Shown here in pieces: positions 34,083 through 42,300 of a DNA stretch of 45,516 nucleotides; the stretch's first letter is position 1, and every line of letters begins with the position of its first letter. The DNA lies in contig JAEZRM010000120.1 in the NCBI GenBank assembly GCA_023412805.1, forward strand, positions 1-45,516. The letters run 5' to 3'. The DNA comes from Pseudomonadota bacterium (lineage in GTDB: Bacteria > Pseudomonadota > Alphaproteobacteria > Rhizobiales > Hyphomicrobiaceae). A program made the position numbers and the translations under genes. The notes beneath the pieces are model-generated. The model saw only the letters and a program-made list of their open reading frames with translations, had not been told where the DNA came from and did no database searches.

Positions 34083-34116
34083 GAAACTGTAGTGGTCCAG
34101 AAACTGTAGTGGTCCA
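34083..34116. repeat. 17-base tandem duplication just after tRNA-Cys
   Basis: GAAACTGTAGTGGTCCA occurs twice back to back (34083-34099 and 34100-34116), three bases beyond the tRNA-Cys 3' end. It is probably a simple duplication; no integrase or element end accompanies it. Confidence 0.8.
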
Positions 34117-34118
34117 CT

Positions 34119-34192
34119 TGGAGGCGACGGCCGGAATTGAACCGGCGTACGCGGATTTGCAGTCCGCTGCGTCACCACTCCGCCACGTCGCC
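34119..34192 (-). tRNA. tRNA-Cys (anticodon GCA), with encoded CCA
   Basis: The minus strand shows acceptor stem GGCGACG with CGTCGCC, a discriminator T and an encoded CCA. The anticodon stem-loop is GCGGA-CTGCAAA-TCCGC, giving anticodon GCA for cysteine. The T-arm is GCCGG-TTCGAAT-TCCGGC-like. All arms pair well. It lies between the Ldh2 gene and the GNAT gene. Confidence 0.96.
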
Positions 34193-34410
34193 CCATCATC
34201 GAACCACCGCCACTGGCGCGTCGATGAAATTGTGCGTCCGGGTGAGCCCCGGCTGCAAACGGCTACCGGGCGCGACGCACGGGCGACCCTCTAGCACAGC
34301 CCCCTTACCGAGCGCAAATAGGCACACACCCCACCGAGCGGCGATCCGCGAATGCCACCTCTCGACGACGTGAGCTGACCGACGCCACAATCATCGGCTA
34401 GAGTGTGGAA
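34193..34410. other. Intergenic region before the GNAT gene
   Basis: 218 bases without a gene. It should carry the tRNA-Cys promoter (minus) and the GNAT promoter (plus). No clear elements were identified. Confidence 0.4.
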
Positions 34411-34920
34411 ATGCTTCAGTCCCGCGCCGATATCGTGGTCCGCAAATCGCAAACGCGCGATGCGGAAGCTCTGGCGGAGCTTTTCGGCCAATCCTGGCGG
34501 CTCGCCTACACGGGCATCATTCCCCACACCCATCTCGAAGGCATCATCCGCCGGCGCACGGTCGAGTGGTGGCGCAGCGTCACGAGCCGCAGCGAAGGCA
34601 TGCTCATCCTCGAGGTCAGCGGGAAGGTGGCGGGCTACACCACCTTCGGCCGGGCGCGCTCGAAAGGCCGCTTCCAGGGCGAGATCTACGAACTCTACGT
34701 CACGCCGACACATCAGGGCCTCGGCTTCGGCGAGCATCTCTTCGAAGCCGCACGCCATGCGCTCGACACGCGGCGGCTTTCAGGCCTCATCGTCTGGGCA
34801 TTGGCCGAGAACGATCAGGCTTGTCACTTCTACTGGCGCCGGGGCGGACGTCCGATCGCACGCCTCTTCGATGCCCTCGGTGACGCGAAGGTCGAGCGCA
34901 TCGCCTTCGGCTGGCGCTGA
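34411..34920 (+). CDS. GNAT-family N-acetyltransferase
   Basis: A 169-residue acetyltransferase starting at the ATG at 34411 (a GTG two codons upstream is an alternative). The acetyl-CoA-binding strand and loop appear in IYELYVTPTHQGLGFGEHLF, matching the R/Q-x-x-G-x-G/A pattern, and the last part NDQACHFYWRRGG fits motif B. The substrate is unknown. It converges on the Lys/Ala-repeat gene, with a terminator between them. Confidence 0.88.
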   Translation: MLQSRADIVVRKSQTRDAEALAELFGQSWRLAYTGIIPHTHLEGIIRRRTVEWWRSVTSRSEGMLILEVSGKVAGYTTFGRARSKGRFQGEIYELYVTPTHQGLGFGEHLFEAARHALDTRRLSGLIVWALAENDQACHFYWRRGGRPIARLFDALGDAKVERIAFGWR

Positions 34921-34933
34921 GCCGAAAGCGAAA

Positions 34934-34958
34934 AGGGCCGGGCACCGAGCCCGACCCT
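34934..34958. terminator. Hairpin terminator between GNAT and Lys/Ala-repeat genes
   Basis: AGGGCCGGGC pairs with GCCCGACCCT (one mismatch) around a 5-base loop, followed by CTTTGT on the plus strand. It is placed 13 bases after the GNAT stop. Confidence 0.65.
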
Positions 34959-34996
34959 CTTTGTCCAGCGTGAAGCCTAAGACGCGAAGCCAGAGA

Positions 34997-35293
34997 TCAG
35001 CCCTTCGAGAGGCACTTCTTCTGCTTCGTGCTGTAGTACTTCATGGTGCCACAACGGCCCGGGCCAGCCTTCGCGGCTTTCTTCGCCGGCTTCTTGGCGG
35101 CCTTCTTCTTAGCAGGCTTCTTGGCAACCTTCTTCTTCGCCACTTTCTTCTTGGCGGCCTTCTTCTTCGCTACGAGCTCGACCACGCTATCCGACGTGAT
35201 CTTCGTTGCCGGCGCAACCGCGGGTGCAGCCTGAACCGAAGAGAACAGGAACGCGCTGAGCGCCCCGGCCAGTGCCAGCTTCGCGAACTTCAT
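34997..35293 (-). CDS. Exported lysine/alanine-repeat protein, unknown function
   Basis: A 98-residue protein starting at the ATG at 35293, with a perfect GGAGGAATT ribosome site. Residues 1-22 are a signal peptide (MKFAKLALAGALSAFLFSSV, then QA). After a short acidic-neutral part (ITSDSVVEL), residues about 42-75 are repeats of K/A/V/P (AKKKVAKKKVAKKPAKKKAA). The tail has two cysteines (RCGTMKYYSTKQKKCLSKG) that may form a disulfide. The repeat looks like histone H1-like DNA-binding tails, yet a signal peptide implies export. An in-frame extension upstream to 35584 is not convincing. It is divergent from aroC. I do not recognise a named family. Confidence 0.8.
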   Translation of the reverse strand: MKFAKLALAGALSAFLFSSVQAAPAVAPATKITSDSVVELVAKKKAAKKKVAKKKVAKKPAKKKAAKKPAKKAAKAGPGRCGTMKYYSTKQKKCLSKG

Positions 35294-35598
35294 GACAATT
35301 CCTCCACAGTGAGCATAGAGCTTGCAAGCAAGGCACCGTAGCTGCTGCAGGTCTAAGCCCCCATCCGCACCGGTGCCGAGCACACCCTTGCATTTTATTC
35401 TGAGCTTAGGAAGCAACACAGAATATATGTTCAATATAAACCACCTTCGTGTCGAGATAGTCACACATCTTCCGTGCCCGTCTACTTGAATGGTTGTTAA
35501 TCTGCCACATGAACGCTTGTTAATCTTGGACTGGGACGCCAGTAAGACAGTTGTGCTATAGATGATGTTGCTGCACTGCCGCAAATACCGGATAGCCT
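35294..35598. other. Divergent region between the Lys/Ala-repeat gene and aroC
   Basis: 305 bases, AT richer than the surroundings. TTGTTAATCT is repeated at 35494-35503 and 35517-35526, 23 bases apart (start to start). TATAGA at 35557-35562 could be an aroC -10 element, but no -35 lies at the right distance. No gene is seen. Confidence 0.5.
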
Positions 35599-36684
35599 AT
35601 GTCGCACAACACTTTCGGCCATCTTTTCCGTTTCACGACCTGGGGCGAGAGCCATGGGCCCGCCCTCGGCTGCATCATCGACGGCTGCCCGCCGGGCGTC
35701 GCCCTCGATGCCGAGGACATTCAGGTCTACCTCGACCGCAGAAGGCCGGGGCAGTCCCGCTACACCACACAGCGGCGCGAGCCCGATGCGGTAAAGATTT
35801 TGTCCGGTGTCTTTGACGACGACGCAGGCCAGCAGGTCACGACGGGCACACCGATCTCGCTCATGATCGAGAATACGGATCAGCGCTCGAAGGATTACGG
35901 AGAAATCGCCGAGAAATTCCGCCCCGGCCACGCGGACTACACGTATTCCACCAAGTACGGCATTCGCGACTATCGCGGCGGCGGGCGCTCATCGGCACGC
36001 GAGACGGCGGCACGCGTTGCAGCGGGTGCTGTCGCGCGGGCGGTACTCGACGGCGTCACGATCCGCGGCGCGCTCGTGCAGATCGGTGGTCGTGCCATCG
36101 ATCGCTCACGTTGGAATTGGGCGGAAGTCGACAACAATCCGTTCTTCTGTCCGGATGCGGAAACAGCAGCCCAATGGGCGGACGACCTCGACGCGGTGCG
36201 CAAGGCGGGCTCATCGCTCGGCGCCGTCATCGAGATCGTTGCGGAAGGCGTGCCTGCTGGCTGGGGCGCTCCCATCTACGGCAAACTCGACCAGGATCTG
36301 GCATCGGCGATGATGAGCATCAACGCTGTCAAAGGTGTCGAGATCGGCGATGGTTTTGCCGCCGCCGCGCTCACGGGCGAAGCCAACGCCGACGAAATGC
36401 GCGCCGGCAACGACGGCAAGCCCGTGTTCCTGTCAAACCATGCAGGCGGCATTCTGGGCGGCATCTCGACGGGACAGCCGGTCGTCGCACGCTTTGCCGT
36501 CAAGCCGACATCGTCGATCCTGCAGCCGCGCCGTACCGTCGATAAACACGGCAACGACACGGAGATCATCACCAAGGGCCGCCATGATCCGTGCGTCGGC
36601 ATTCGCGCCGTGCCCGTGGGCGAAGCGATGATGGCGCTGGTGCTCGCTGATCACTTCCTGCGCCACCGCGCGCAATGCGGCTAA
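35599..36684 (+). CDS. aroC: Chorismate synthase
   Basis: A 361-residue enzyme that converts EPSP to chorismate with reduced FMN, the last shikimate-pathway step. Family motifs are GHLFRFTTWGESHGPALGCI at the start, RPGHADYTYSTKYGIRDYRG, GGGRSSARETAARVAAGAVA and the C-terminal GRHDPCVGIRAVPVGEAM. It complements aroK and aroB at the left of the window but is not linked to them. The last bases overlap the convergent hydrolase gene by four. Confidence 0.97.
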   Translation: MSHNTFGHLFRFTTWGESHGPALGCIIDGCPPGVALDAEDIQVYLDRRRPGQSRYTTQRREPDAVKILSGVFDDDAGQQVTTGTPISLMIENTDQRSKDYGEIAEKFRPGHADYTYSTKYGIRDYRGGGRSSARETAARVAAGAVARAVLDGVTIRGALVQIGGRAIDRSRWNWAEVDNNPFFCPDAETAAQWADDLDAVRKAGSSLGAVIEIVAEGVPAGWGAPIYGKLDQDLASAMMSINAVKGVEIGDGFAAAALTGEANADEMRAGNDGKPVFLSNHAGGILGGISTGQPVVARFAVKPTSSILQPRRTVDKHGNDTEIITKGRHDPCVGIRAVPVGEAMMALVLADHFLRHRAQCG

Positions 36685-37253
36685 GCCCTGCCGGGAACAT
36701 TTCCCAGCGAGCGCAGGAACACGCCGAACGTCAGCAGGCCCTCGGGCCATGGGCCATGACCGGACGCCGTGTTGAGGTGTCCTGCATTGGCGATGATCGA
36801 GACATCCGCGCCCCACGCGGCGCCGAAGGCCTGCGTGCGCTCGATGGAGCAATAAGGATCATCCGAGCTGCCGATCATGCGCGCGGGAAACGGTAGCGGC
36901 ACCATAGGCACGGGCGTGAAGCCCCCTCCCTTCGCCGGCCATGTATCCGTGCCTTCGAGATCGGGCGGTGCCACGAGAAATGCCCCCATGAGGCGGCTCG
37001 GCACGAGGCGCGGCGCGGCGTGCACCACTGCGGAAACACCGCAACTGTGGGCAACCAGCACCACGGGACGCGCAGCCTTGGCCACTTCCTCTACAATGCG
37101 CTCGACCCAGTCGGCGAGGCGCGGCGTATCCCAGTCCGCCTGCTCGATGCGCCGCGCGGTCTTGAAATGGCGCTCCCAGCGCGATTGCCAGTGATCCGGG
37201 CCGGAGTTCGTCCAGCCCGGCACGATCAGCATGTCGATTTCGGAGGTCCGCAT
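36681..37253 (-). CDS. RBBP9/YdeN-family alpha/beta hydrolase
   Basis: A 190-residue serine hydrolase of the RBBP9/YdeN type. The start has IVPGWTNSGPDHWQSRWE, the nucleophile serine is in VLVAHSCGVSAVVHAA, the acid is in IGSSDDPYCS, and the catalytic histidine is in NAGHLNTASGHGPWPEG. All triad parts are present. Substrate unknown. The start at 37253 is the first ATG; a second at 37232 (MLIVPGW) is possible. The 3' end overlaps aroC on the other strand. Confidence 0.88.
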   Translation of the reverse strand: MRTSEIDMLIVPGWTNSGPDHWQSRWERHFKTARRIEQADWDTPRLADWVERIVEEVAKAARPVVLVAHSCGVSAVVHAAPRLVPSRLMGAFLVAPPDLEGTDTWPAKGGGFTPVPMVPLPFPARMIGSSDDPYCSIERTQAFGAAWGADVSIIANAGHLNTASGHGPWPEGLLTFGVFLRSLGNVPGRA

Positions 37254-37370
37254 GGGGAGAACTATAGACGAGCTGTCAAGTCTGCTGCCACACCGCTGGC
37301 CGTAGATCAGCCTCCATTCATCGCGAGAATTGGCTGACCACGCCGAGCCCGCCTTCTATACTCCGCGCCC

Positions 37371-40300
37371 ATGAACACAGCGATCATGCCAGCAGACGAA
37401 ACCGCGCCTAACGGGCGCATCACCGTGCCTGACGGCGAGCCCGTGCCCGTCGGCAAGGGCAGCCATGTCTATCTCGTGGATGGCTCGGGCTATATCTTCC
37501 GTGCTTTCTTCCAAGGGCAGAATATTCGAGCGAAACAGGATTCGTATTTTTTGCGCTCGGATGGCGTACCCACCGGAGCGGTGCATCTATTTTGCAGCAT
37601 GCTTTGGAAATTAATCAGAGAGTCCAAGGCGACTAGTGATCCAACGCACATCGCTGTCATTTTCGATGCCTCACGCGCCAACTACCGCAACGACATCTAT
37701 CCGGACTACAAGGCCCACCGGCCACCGCCGCCTGAGGATCTCATCCCGCAATTTCCGCTCATTCGCGGCGCCGTGAAGGCGTTTAACATCGCCTCCATCG
37801 AGCAGGAGGGCTTCGAGGCCGACGACCTCATCGCAACATATTCAAAGGCGGTGCTTGCTGCCGGTGGAGATGTAACCATCGTCTCATCCGACAAAGACCT
37901 CATGCAGCTCGTAAAGCCTGGCGTGGCAATGTACGACGCAATGAAGGATCAAACGATTGGTCGCGAAGAGGTCATCGAGAAGTTTGGACTTCCGCCGGAA
38001 CATGTCGTTGATATCCAATCTCTCGCCGGCGACTCGACGGACAACGTACCTGGCGTCCCCGGCATCGGCATCAAGACGGCCGCAGACCTCATACGCGAAT
38101 ACGGCGATCTGGACTCCCTTCTGGCTCGCGCCAGTGAGATCAAGCAGCCCAAGCGCCGCGATAAGTTGATTGAATTCGCCGAGCAGGCGCGCATGAGTCG
38201 AGAACTCGTGCGCCTCAAGGACGACGTACCAGTCGAAGTGCCGCTAGAGAAGCTGGGTTTACAGCCGCAGCTCCCCGATCCGCTGCTCGCATTCTTGCGA
38301 GCGATGGAGTTTCGCAAGCTTACCGAACGAATTGCGAAGGGCCTCGGCGTTGATGCGCCGCCCTTCGAACATTCTTCAGAGAGTGTCAAGCCATCCGCCG
38401 CCTCCAAGAAGAAGGCCGACGACACCGCGGCCGCCAAAGCGGGCGCGGAAACACCCGCGGCCGGCGTCGAGTTCAATCGCGCCGCTGCGCGGCACCCCAA
38501 GATCGATCGCTCGTCGTATGAGACCGTGCGCGACCTCGCGCGCCTCGCAGCCTGGGTTGCATTGGCGCGCGAAGTTGGCCACGTCGCCTTCGATACCGAG
38601 ACGACAGGCCTCGATGCCATGACGGCCGATCTCGTCGGCTTCTCGCTCGCGACAGAGCCTGGCAAAGCCTGCTACGTGCCGCTCGGCCACACGACCGGCA
38701 ATGCCGATCTCTTCGGTTCGGGTGGTCTCGTCGAAGGCCAGATGAACACGCGCGCGGCCCTCGATGTGCTGAAGCCCCTGCTCGAGGATCCGAGCATTCT
38801 GAAGATCGGGCAGAACCTCAAATACGACTGCCTCGTCATGCGTCGCTACGGCATCCGCATCACGTCCATCGACGATACGATGCTGATCTCCTACGCCCTC
38901 GATGCGGGCAAGGGCCTGCAGGGCATGGACGCGCTTTCCGAGCGTCATCTCGGGCACACGCCGCTCGCCTTCACGCAGGTGATCGAGCACGCGCCGCCCG
39001 CCAAGAAGAAGTCCGATCGCACGTTTGCGGGCGTCCCCATCGACAAGGCGACGGAATACGCGGCCGAGGATGCGGACGTAACGCTGCGGCTCTGGCTCGC
39101 GCTGAAGCCACGCCTCGTCGCCGAGCGCATGACTACCGTCTACGAAACGCTGGAGCGGCCACTGCTTCCGGTGCTCGCGAACATGGAAGCGGCCGGCGTG
39201 AAGGTCGATCGCACCATCCTCTCTCGGCTCTCATCGAGCTTCGCACAGGGCATTGCACGGCTCGAAGAGGAAGTGCAGGCGCTCGCGGGACGTCCCTTCA
39301 ATCTCGGCAGTCCGCGACAGCTTGGTGAGTTGCTGTTCGATCAGCTCAAGCTGCCCGGTGGCAAGCGCACGAAGTCCGGACAGTGGGAAACGCGCGCCGG
39401 ATTGCTCGACGATCTCGCCGCCAACGAGGAACTGCCGCCCGACGCGCGCAAGCTCATCAACACGATGCTCGAATGGCGCCAGCTTTCGAAGCTCAAGAGC
39501 ACGTACACCGACGCGCTGCCGCTGCACATTCATCCCGATACCGCGCGCATTCACACGAGCTACGCGCTGGCTGCGACCACCACGGGACGTCTCGCCTCGA
39601 CGGATCCGAACCTGCAGAATATTCCGGCGCGCACGAAAGAGGGCCGAGAGATCCGCACGGCTTTCATCGCCGAGAACGGCGCCCAGCTCATCTCCGCCGA
39701 CTACAGCCAGATCGAGCTGCGCGTGCTCGCGCATATCGCCGACATTCCGCAACTCAAGAAAGCCTTCGCCGACGGTCTGGACATTCATGCCATGACGGCG
39801 TCGGAAATGTTCGGTGTGCCGGTGAAGGACATGCCGAGCGAAACGCGGCGGCGCGCCAAAGCCATCAACTTCGGCATCATCTACGGCATCTCGGCATTCG
39901 GCCTCGCGAACCAGCTCGGCATATCGCGGCAGGAAGCGGGTGATTACATCGCCACCTACTTCCAGCGCTTTCCCGGCATTCGCGATTACATGGAGCGCAC
40001 TAAGAAGTTTGCGCGCGAGAGTGGTTACGTTGAGACCGTTTTCGGCCGGCGCATCCACTATCCCGAGATCAATACCAAGAACCCCTCCATGCGCGGCTTC
40101 CTCGAACGGGCGGCGATCAACGCGCCCATCCAGGGCTCGGCTGCCGACATCATCCGCCGCGCCATGATCCGCATGCCGGGCGCCATCGCGCGTGCGGGCC
40201 TCGGCCACACGACCATGCTGCTGCAGGTGCACGACGAGCTGATCTTCGAAGTGCGCGACGGCGAGGTGGAGAAGGCCCTCCCCGTCGTGCGAGAGGTCAT

Positions 40301-40388
40301 GGAGACGGCCGCCGAGCCAGCCGTGAAGTTCTCGGTCCCCATTCACGTCGATGCCAAGGCGGCAGCCAACTGGGAAGCGGCGCATTAG
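37371..40388 (+). CDS. polA: DNA polymerase I
   Basis: A 1005-residue repair and Okazaki-fragment polymerase with three domains. Residues about 25-315 are the 5'-3' exonuclease (LVDGSGYIFRAFFQGQNI, then GFEADDLIATYSKA, then VSSDKDLMQLV). Residues about 380-590 are the 3'-5' proofreading domain, with the metal residues kept (AFDTETTGLDAMTADLVGFS). The polymerase end has motif A SADYSQIELRVLAH, motif B RRRAKAINFGIIYGIS and motif C LLQVHDELIFEV, all intact. The first third of the gene, roughly 37500-38390, is noticeably less GC rich than the rest. The gene stands alone, with hairpins after the stop. Confidence 0.97.
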   Translation: MNTAIMPADETAPNGRITVPDGEPVPVGKGSHVYLVDGSGYIFRAFFQGQNIRAKQDSYFLRSDGVPTGAVHLFCSMLWKLIRESKATSDPTHIAVIFDASRANYRNDIYPDYKAHRPPPPEDLIPQFPLIRGAVKAFNIASIEQEGFEADDLIATYSKAVLAAGGDVTIVSSDKDLMQLVKPGVAMYDAMKDQTIGREEVIEKFGLPPEHVVDIQSLAGDSTDNVPGVPGIGIKTAADLIREYGDLDSLLARASEIKQPKRRDKLIEFAEQARMSRELVRLKDDVPVEVPLEKLGLQPQLPDPLLAFLRAMEFRKLTERIAKGLGVDAPPFEHSSESVKPSAASKKKADDTAAAKAGAETPAAGVEFNRAAARHPKIDRSSYETVRDLARLAAWVALAREVGHVAFDTETTGLDAMTADLVGFSLATEPGKACYVPLGHTTGNADLFGSGGLVEGQMNTRAALDVLKPLLEDPSILKIGQNLKYDCLVMRRYGIRITSIDDTMLISYALDAGKGLQGMDALSERHLGHTPLAFTQVIEHAPPAKKKSDRTFAGVPIDKATEYAAEDADVTLRLWLALKPRLVAERMTTVYETLERPLLPVLANMEAAGVKVDRTILSRLSSSFAQGIARLEEEVQALAGRPFNLGSPRQLGELLFDQLKLPGGKRTKSGQWETRAGLLDDLAANEELPPDARKLINTMLEWRQLSKLKSTYTDALPLHIHPDTARIHTSYALAATTTGRLASTDPNLQNIPARTKEGREIRTAFIAENGAQLISADYSQIELRVLAHIADIPQLKKAFADGLDIHAMTASEMFGVPVKDMPSETRRRAKAINFGIIYGISAFGLANQLGISRQEAGDYIATYFQRFPGIRDYMERTKKFARESGYVETVFGRRIHYPEINTKNPSMRGFLERAAINAPIQGSAADIIRRAMIRMPGAIARAGLGHTTMLLQVHDELIFEVRDGEVEKALPVVREVMETAAEPAVKFSVPIHVDAKAAANWEAAH

Positions 40389-40438
40389 GGCAGACCATCA
40401 GGTTGCATTGCCCTAGGTTTTCGGACCAATTAGGTCCG
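40386..40438 (+). terminator. Two hairpins after polA
   Basis: TAGGGCA (40386-40392) pairs with TGCCCTA (40409-40415), followed by GGTTTTC; then CGGACC pairs with GGTCCG around AATTA (40422-40438). The first begins at the polA stop codon. Together they probably end polA transcription. Confidence 0.5.
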
Positions 40439-40555
40439 CGCCCCGGACATGGCACCCGGGCCTTGCACCTATGGCCCAATGGCTGACATCGTTCTAAAGA
40501 ACATGCACGCCACGGAGCGCTTTTGCGCGACGACAAAGAATATGGAAACGACCCG

Positions 40556-42286
40556 ATGCTCGAACGCCTGAAGTGCGACATTCTCATTCTGGGCTCCGGC
40601 GGCGCTGGCTTGTTTGCCGCCCTCCACGCCTATCAGGCGAACCCCGATCTCGACATCGTCGTTGCCACCAAAGGCCTCGTCGGGAAGTCCGGCTGCACGC
40701 GCATGGTACAGGGCGGGTATAACGTCTCGCTCATCCCCGGCGACAGCGTCGAACGCCACTTCATGGATACGATCGAGGGCGGCAAGTGGCTCCCCAACCA
40801 GGAGCTGGCGTGGCGCCTCGTCGAAACGGCGGTGGAGCGCGTGCGCGAGCTCGAGAACGAGGTCGGCTGCTTCTTCGACCGCAATTCGGACGGCTCACTC
40901 CACGGCAAGGCCTTCGCCGGCCAGACCTTCGACCGCACCGTGCACAAGGGCGACCTGACCGGCATCGAGATCATCAATCGGCTCATGGAGCAGGTCTGGA
41001 AGCGGCCCATCCGCCGCCTCGAGGAGCATCGTGCCGTAGCTCTCATCCCGACCAAGGATGGCTCAGCCCTCTCCGGCGTGCTCATGATCGATGTGCGCAC
41101 GGGTAACTTCCGCTTCATCGAAGCCAAGGCCGTGCTGCTCGGCACGGGCGGCGGCCCGACCATGTATCTCTATCACACGCCCTCCGGCGACAAGAGCATG
41201 GACGGCATCGCCATGGGCCTGCGCCTCGGCCTCGGCTTGCGCGACATGGAGATGGTGCAGTTCCATCCGACGGGTGTGCTCGCGGGCAAGGAAACCCGAA
41301 TGACCGGCACCATCATCGAGGAGGGCCTGCGCGGCGCAGGCGGCTATCTGCTCGATGGGAACGAGCAGCGCTTCATGTTCAACTACGATCCGCGCGGCGA
41401 GCGCGCGACGCGCGATCTCGTCTCGCAATCCATGTACCGCGAGATGCAGGCCGGCCGCACGACGCCGAACGGCGGATTGTACATCTCCATGGGCCATCTC
41501 GGCCGTGAGAAGGTCGCGAAGCAGTTCAAGGGCATGGTCGAGCGCTGCGCCGATTGCGGTTTCGATCTCGCGGGCGGCCTCGTCGAGGTCGTGCCGACAG
41601 CGCACTATCTCATGGGCGGCATTCTCTGCGACGTCGACACGAAGACGGAACTGCCCGGCCTCTTCGTCGCGGGCGAGGATGCAGGCGGCATTCACGGCGC
41701 CAATCGCCTCGGCGGCAATGGCGTTGCCAACTCGACGGTCTTCGGCGGCATTGCCGGTGATGTCATGCCCGGTTGGATCGCGAAGAACCCCGGCCATCGC
41801 CCGCCGGACGAGGCGCTCATCGCGTTCGAGATGGAACGCGCGCTACATCCCTTCACGAAAGCGCGTGGCGACATCAACAGCATCCGCGAGGATCTGCTCA
41901 ATCTCATGTGGGACGACGTCGGCATCATCCGCGACGCCGATGGCCTGAAGCGCGGGCTCGCGCATCTCGAAACAATGGAAATCGAGCTGCTTTCGTCCGG
42001 CATTTCGGATCGCAGCCGCGCCTTCAATCTCACGTGGCACGACTGGCTCAATCTCCGCAGCCAGATCGAGGTTTCCAAGGTGATTGCGCTCGCGGCGCTC
42101 CAGCGCGAGAACAGCCGCGGCGCCCATTACCGCGATGATTTCAAGGATGCGGGCGCACTCGAAACGTCCGCCTACACAGTCGTGCGCCAGCAGGGCGACA
42201 AGCTCGACGTCACGAACGAGCCCGTGAAGTTCACGATCGTGAGCCCCGGCGAGACGCTGCTCAAGGAGACGCAGGCGGCGGAGTAG
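40556..42286 (+). CDS. Stand-alone SdhA/FrdA-like flavoprotein
   Basis: A 576-residue FAD-binding protein of the succinate dehydrogenase/fumarate reductase flavoprotein family. The start at 40556 gives MLERLKCDILILGSGGAGLF, with the dinucleotide fold at the N terminus. QFHPTGVLAGKETRMTGTII, the PNGGLYISMGHLG segment and GANRLGGNGVANSTVFGG align with the SdhA signature, but the sequence differs clearly from the window's other SdhA. The active-site arginine and His region are only partly comparable by eye. No iron-sulfur or membrane partner gene adjoins, so it may be a soluble oxidoreductase for a dicarboxylate or a related substrate such as L-aspartate. I cannot name the substrate. Confidence 0.85.
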   Translation: MLERLKCDILILGSGGAGLFAALHAYQANPDLDIVVATKGLVGKSGCTRMVQGGYNVSLIPGDSVERHFMDTIEGGKWLPNQELAWRLVETAVERVRELENEVGCFFDRNSDGSLHGKAFAGQTFDRTVHKGDLTGIEIINRLMEQVWKRPIRRLEEHRAVALIPTKDGSALSGVLMIDVRTGNFRFIEAKAVLLGTGGGPTMYLYHTPSGDKSMDGIAMGLRLGLGLRDMEMVQFHPTGVLAGKETRMTGTIIEEGLRGAGGYLLDGNEQRFMFNYDPRGERATRDLVSQSMYREMQAGRTTPNGGLYISMGHLGREKVAKQFKGMVERCADCGFDLAGGLVEVVPTAHYLMGGILCDVDTKTELPGLFVAGEDAGGIHGANRLGGNGVANSTVFGGIAGDVMPGWIAKNPGHRPPDEALIAFEMERALHPFTKARGDINSIREDLLNLMWDDVGIIRDADGLKRGLAHLETMEIELLSSGISDRSRAFNLTWHDWLNLRSQIEVSKVIALAALQRENSRGAHYRDDFKDAGALETSAYTVVRQQGDKLDVTNEPVKFTIVSPGETLLKETQAAE

Positions 42287-42300
42287 GCGGTCGCGGCCGC

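Noticed and set aside
34119..34192. tRNA-Cys as an integration site of a mobile element
   Set aside because: No integrase gene and no distant copy of the tRNA end in the window; only a local 17-base duplication.
35494..35526. CtrA binding site (TTAA-N7-TTAA) before aroC
   Set aside because: The two TTAA blocks are 19 bases apart, not seven.
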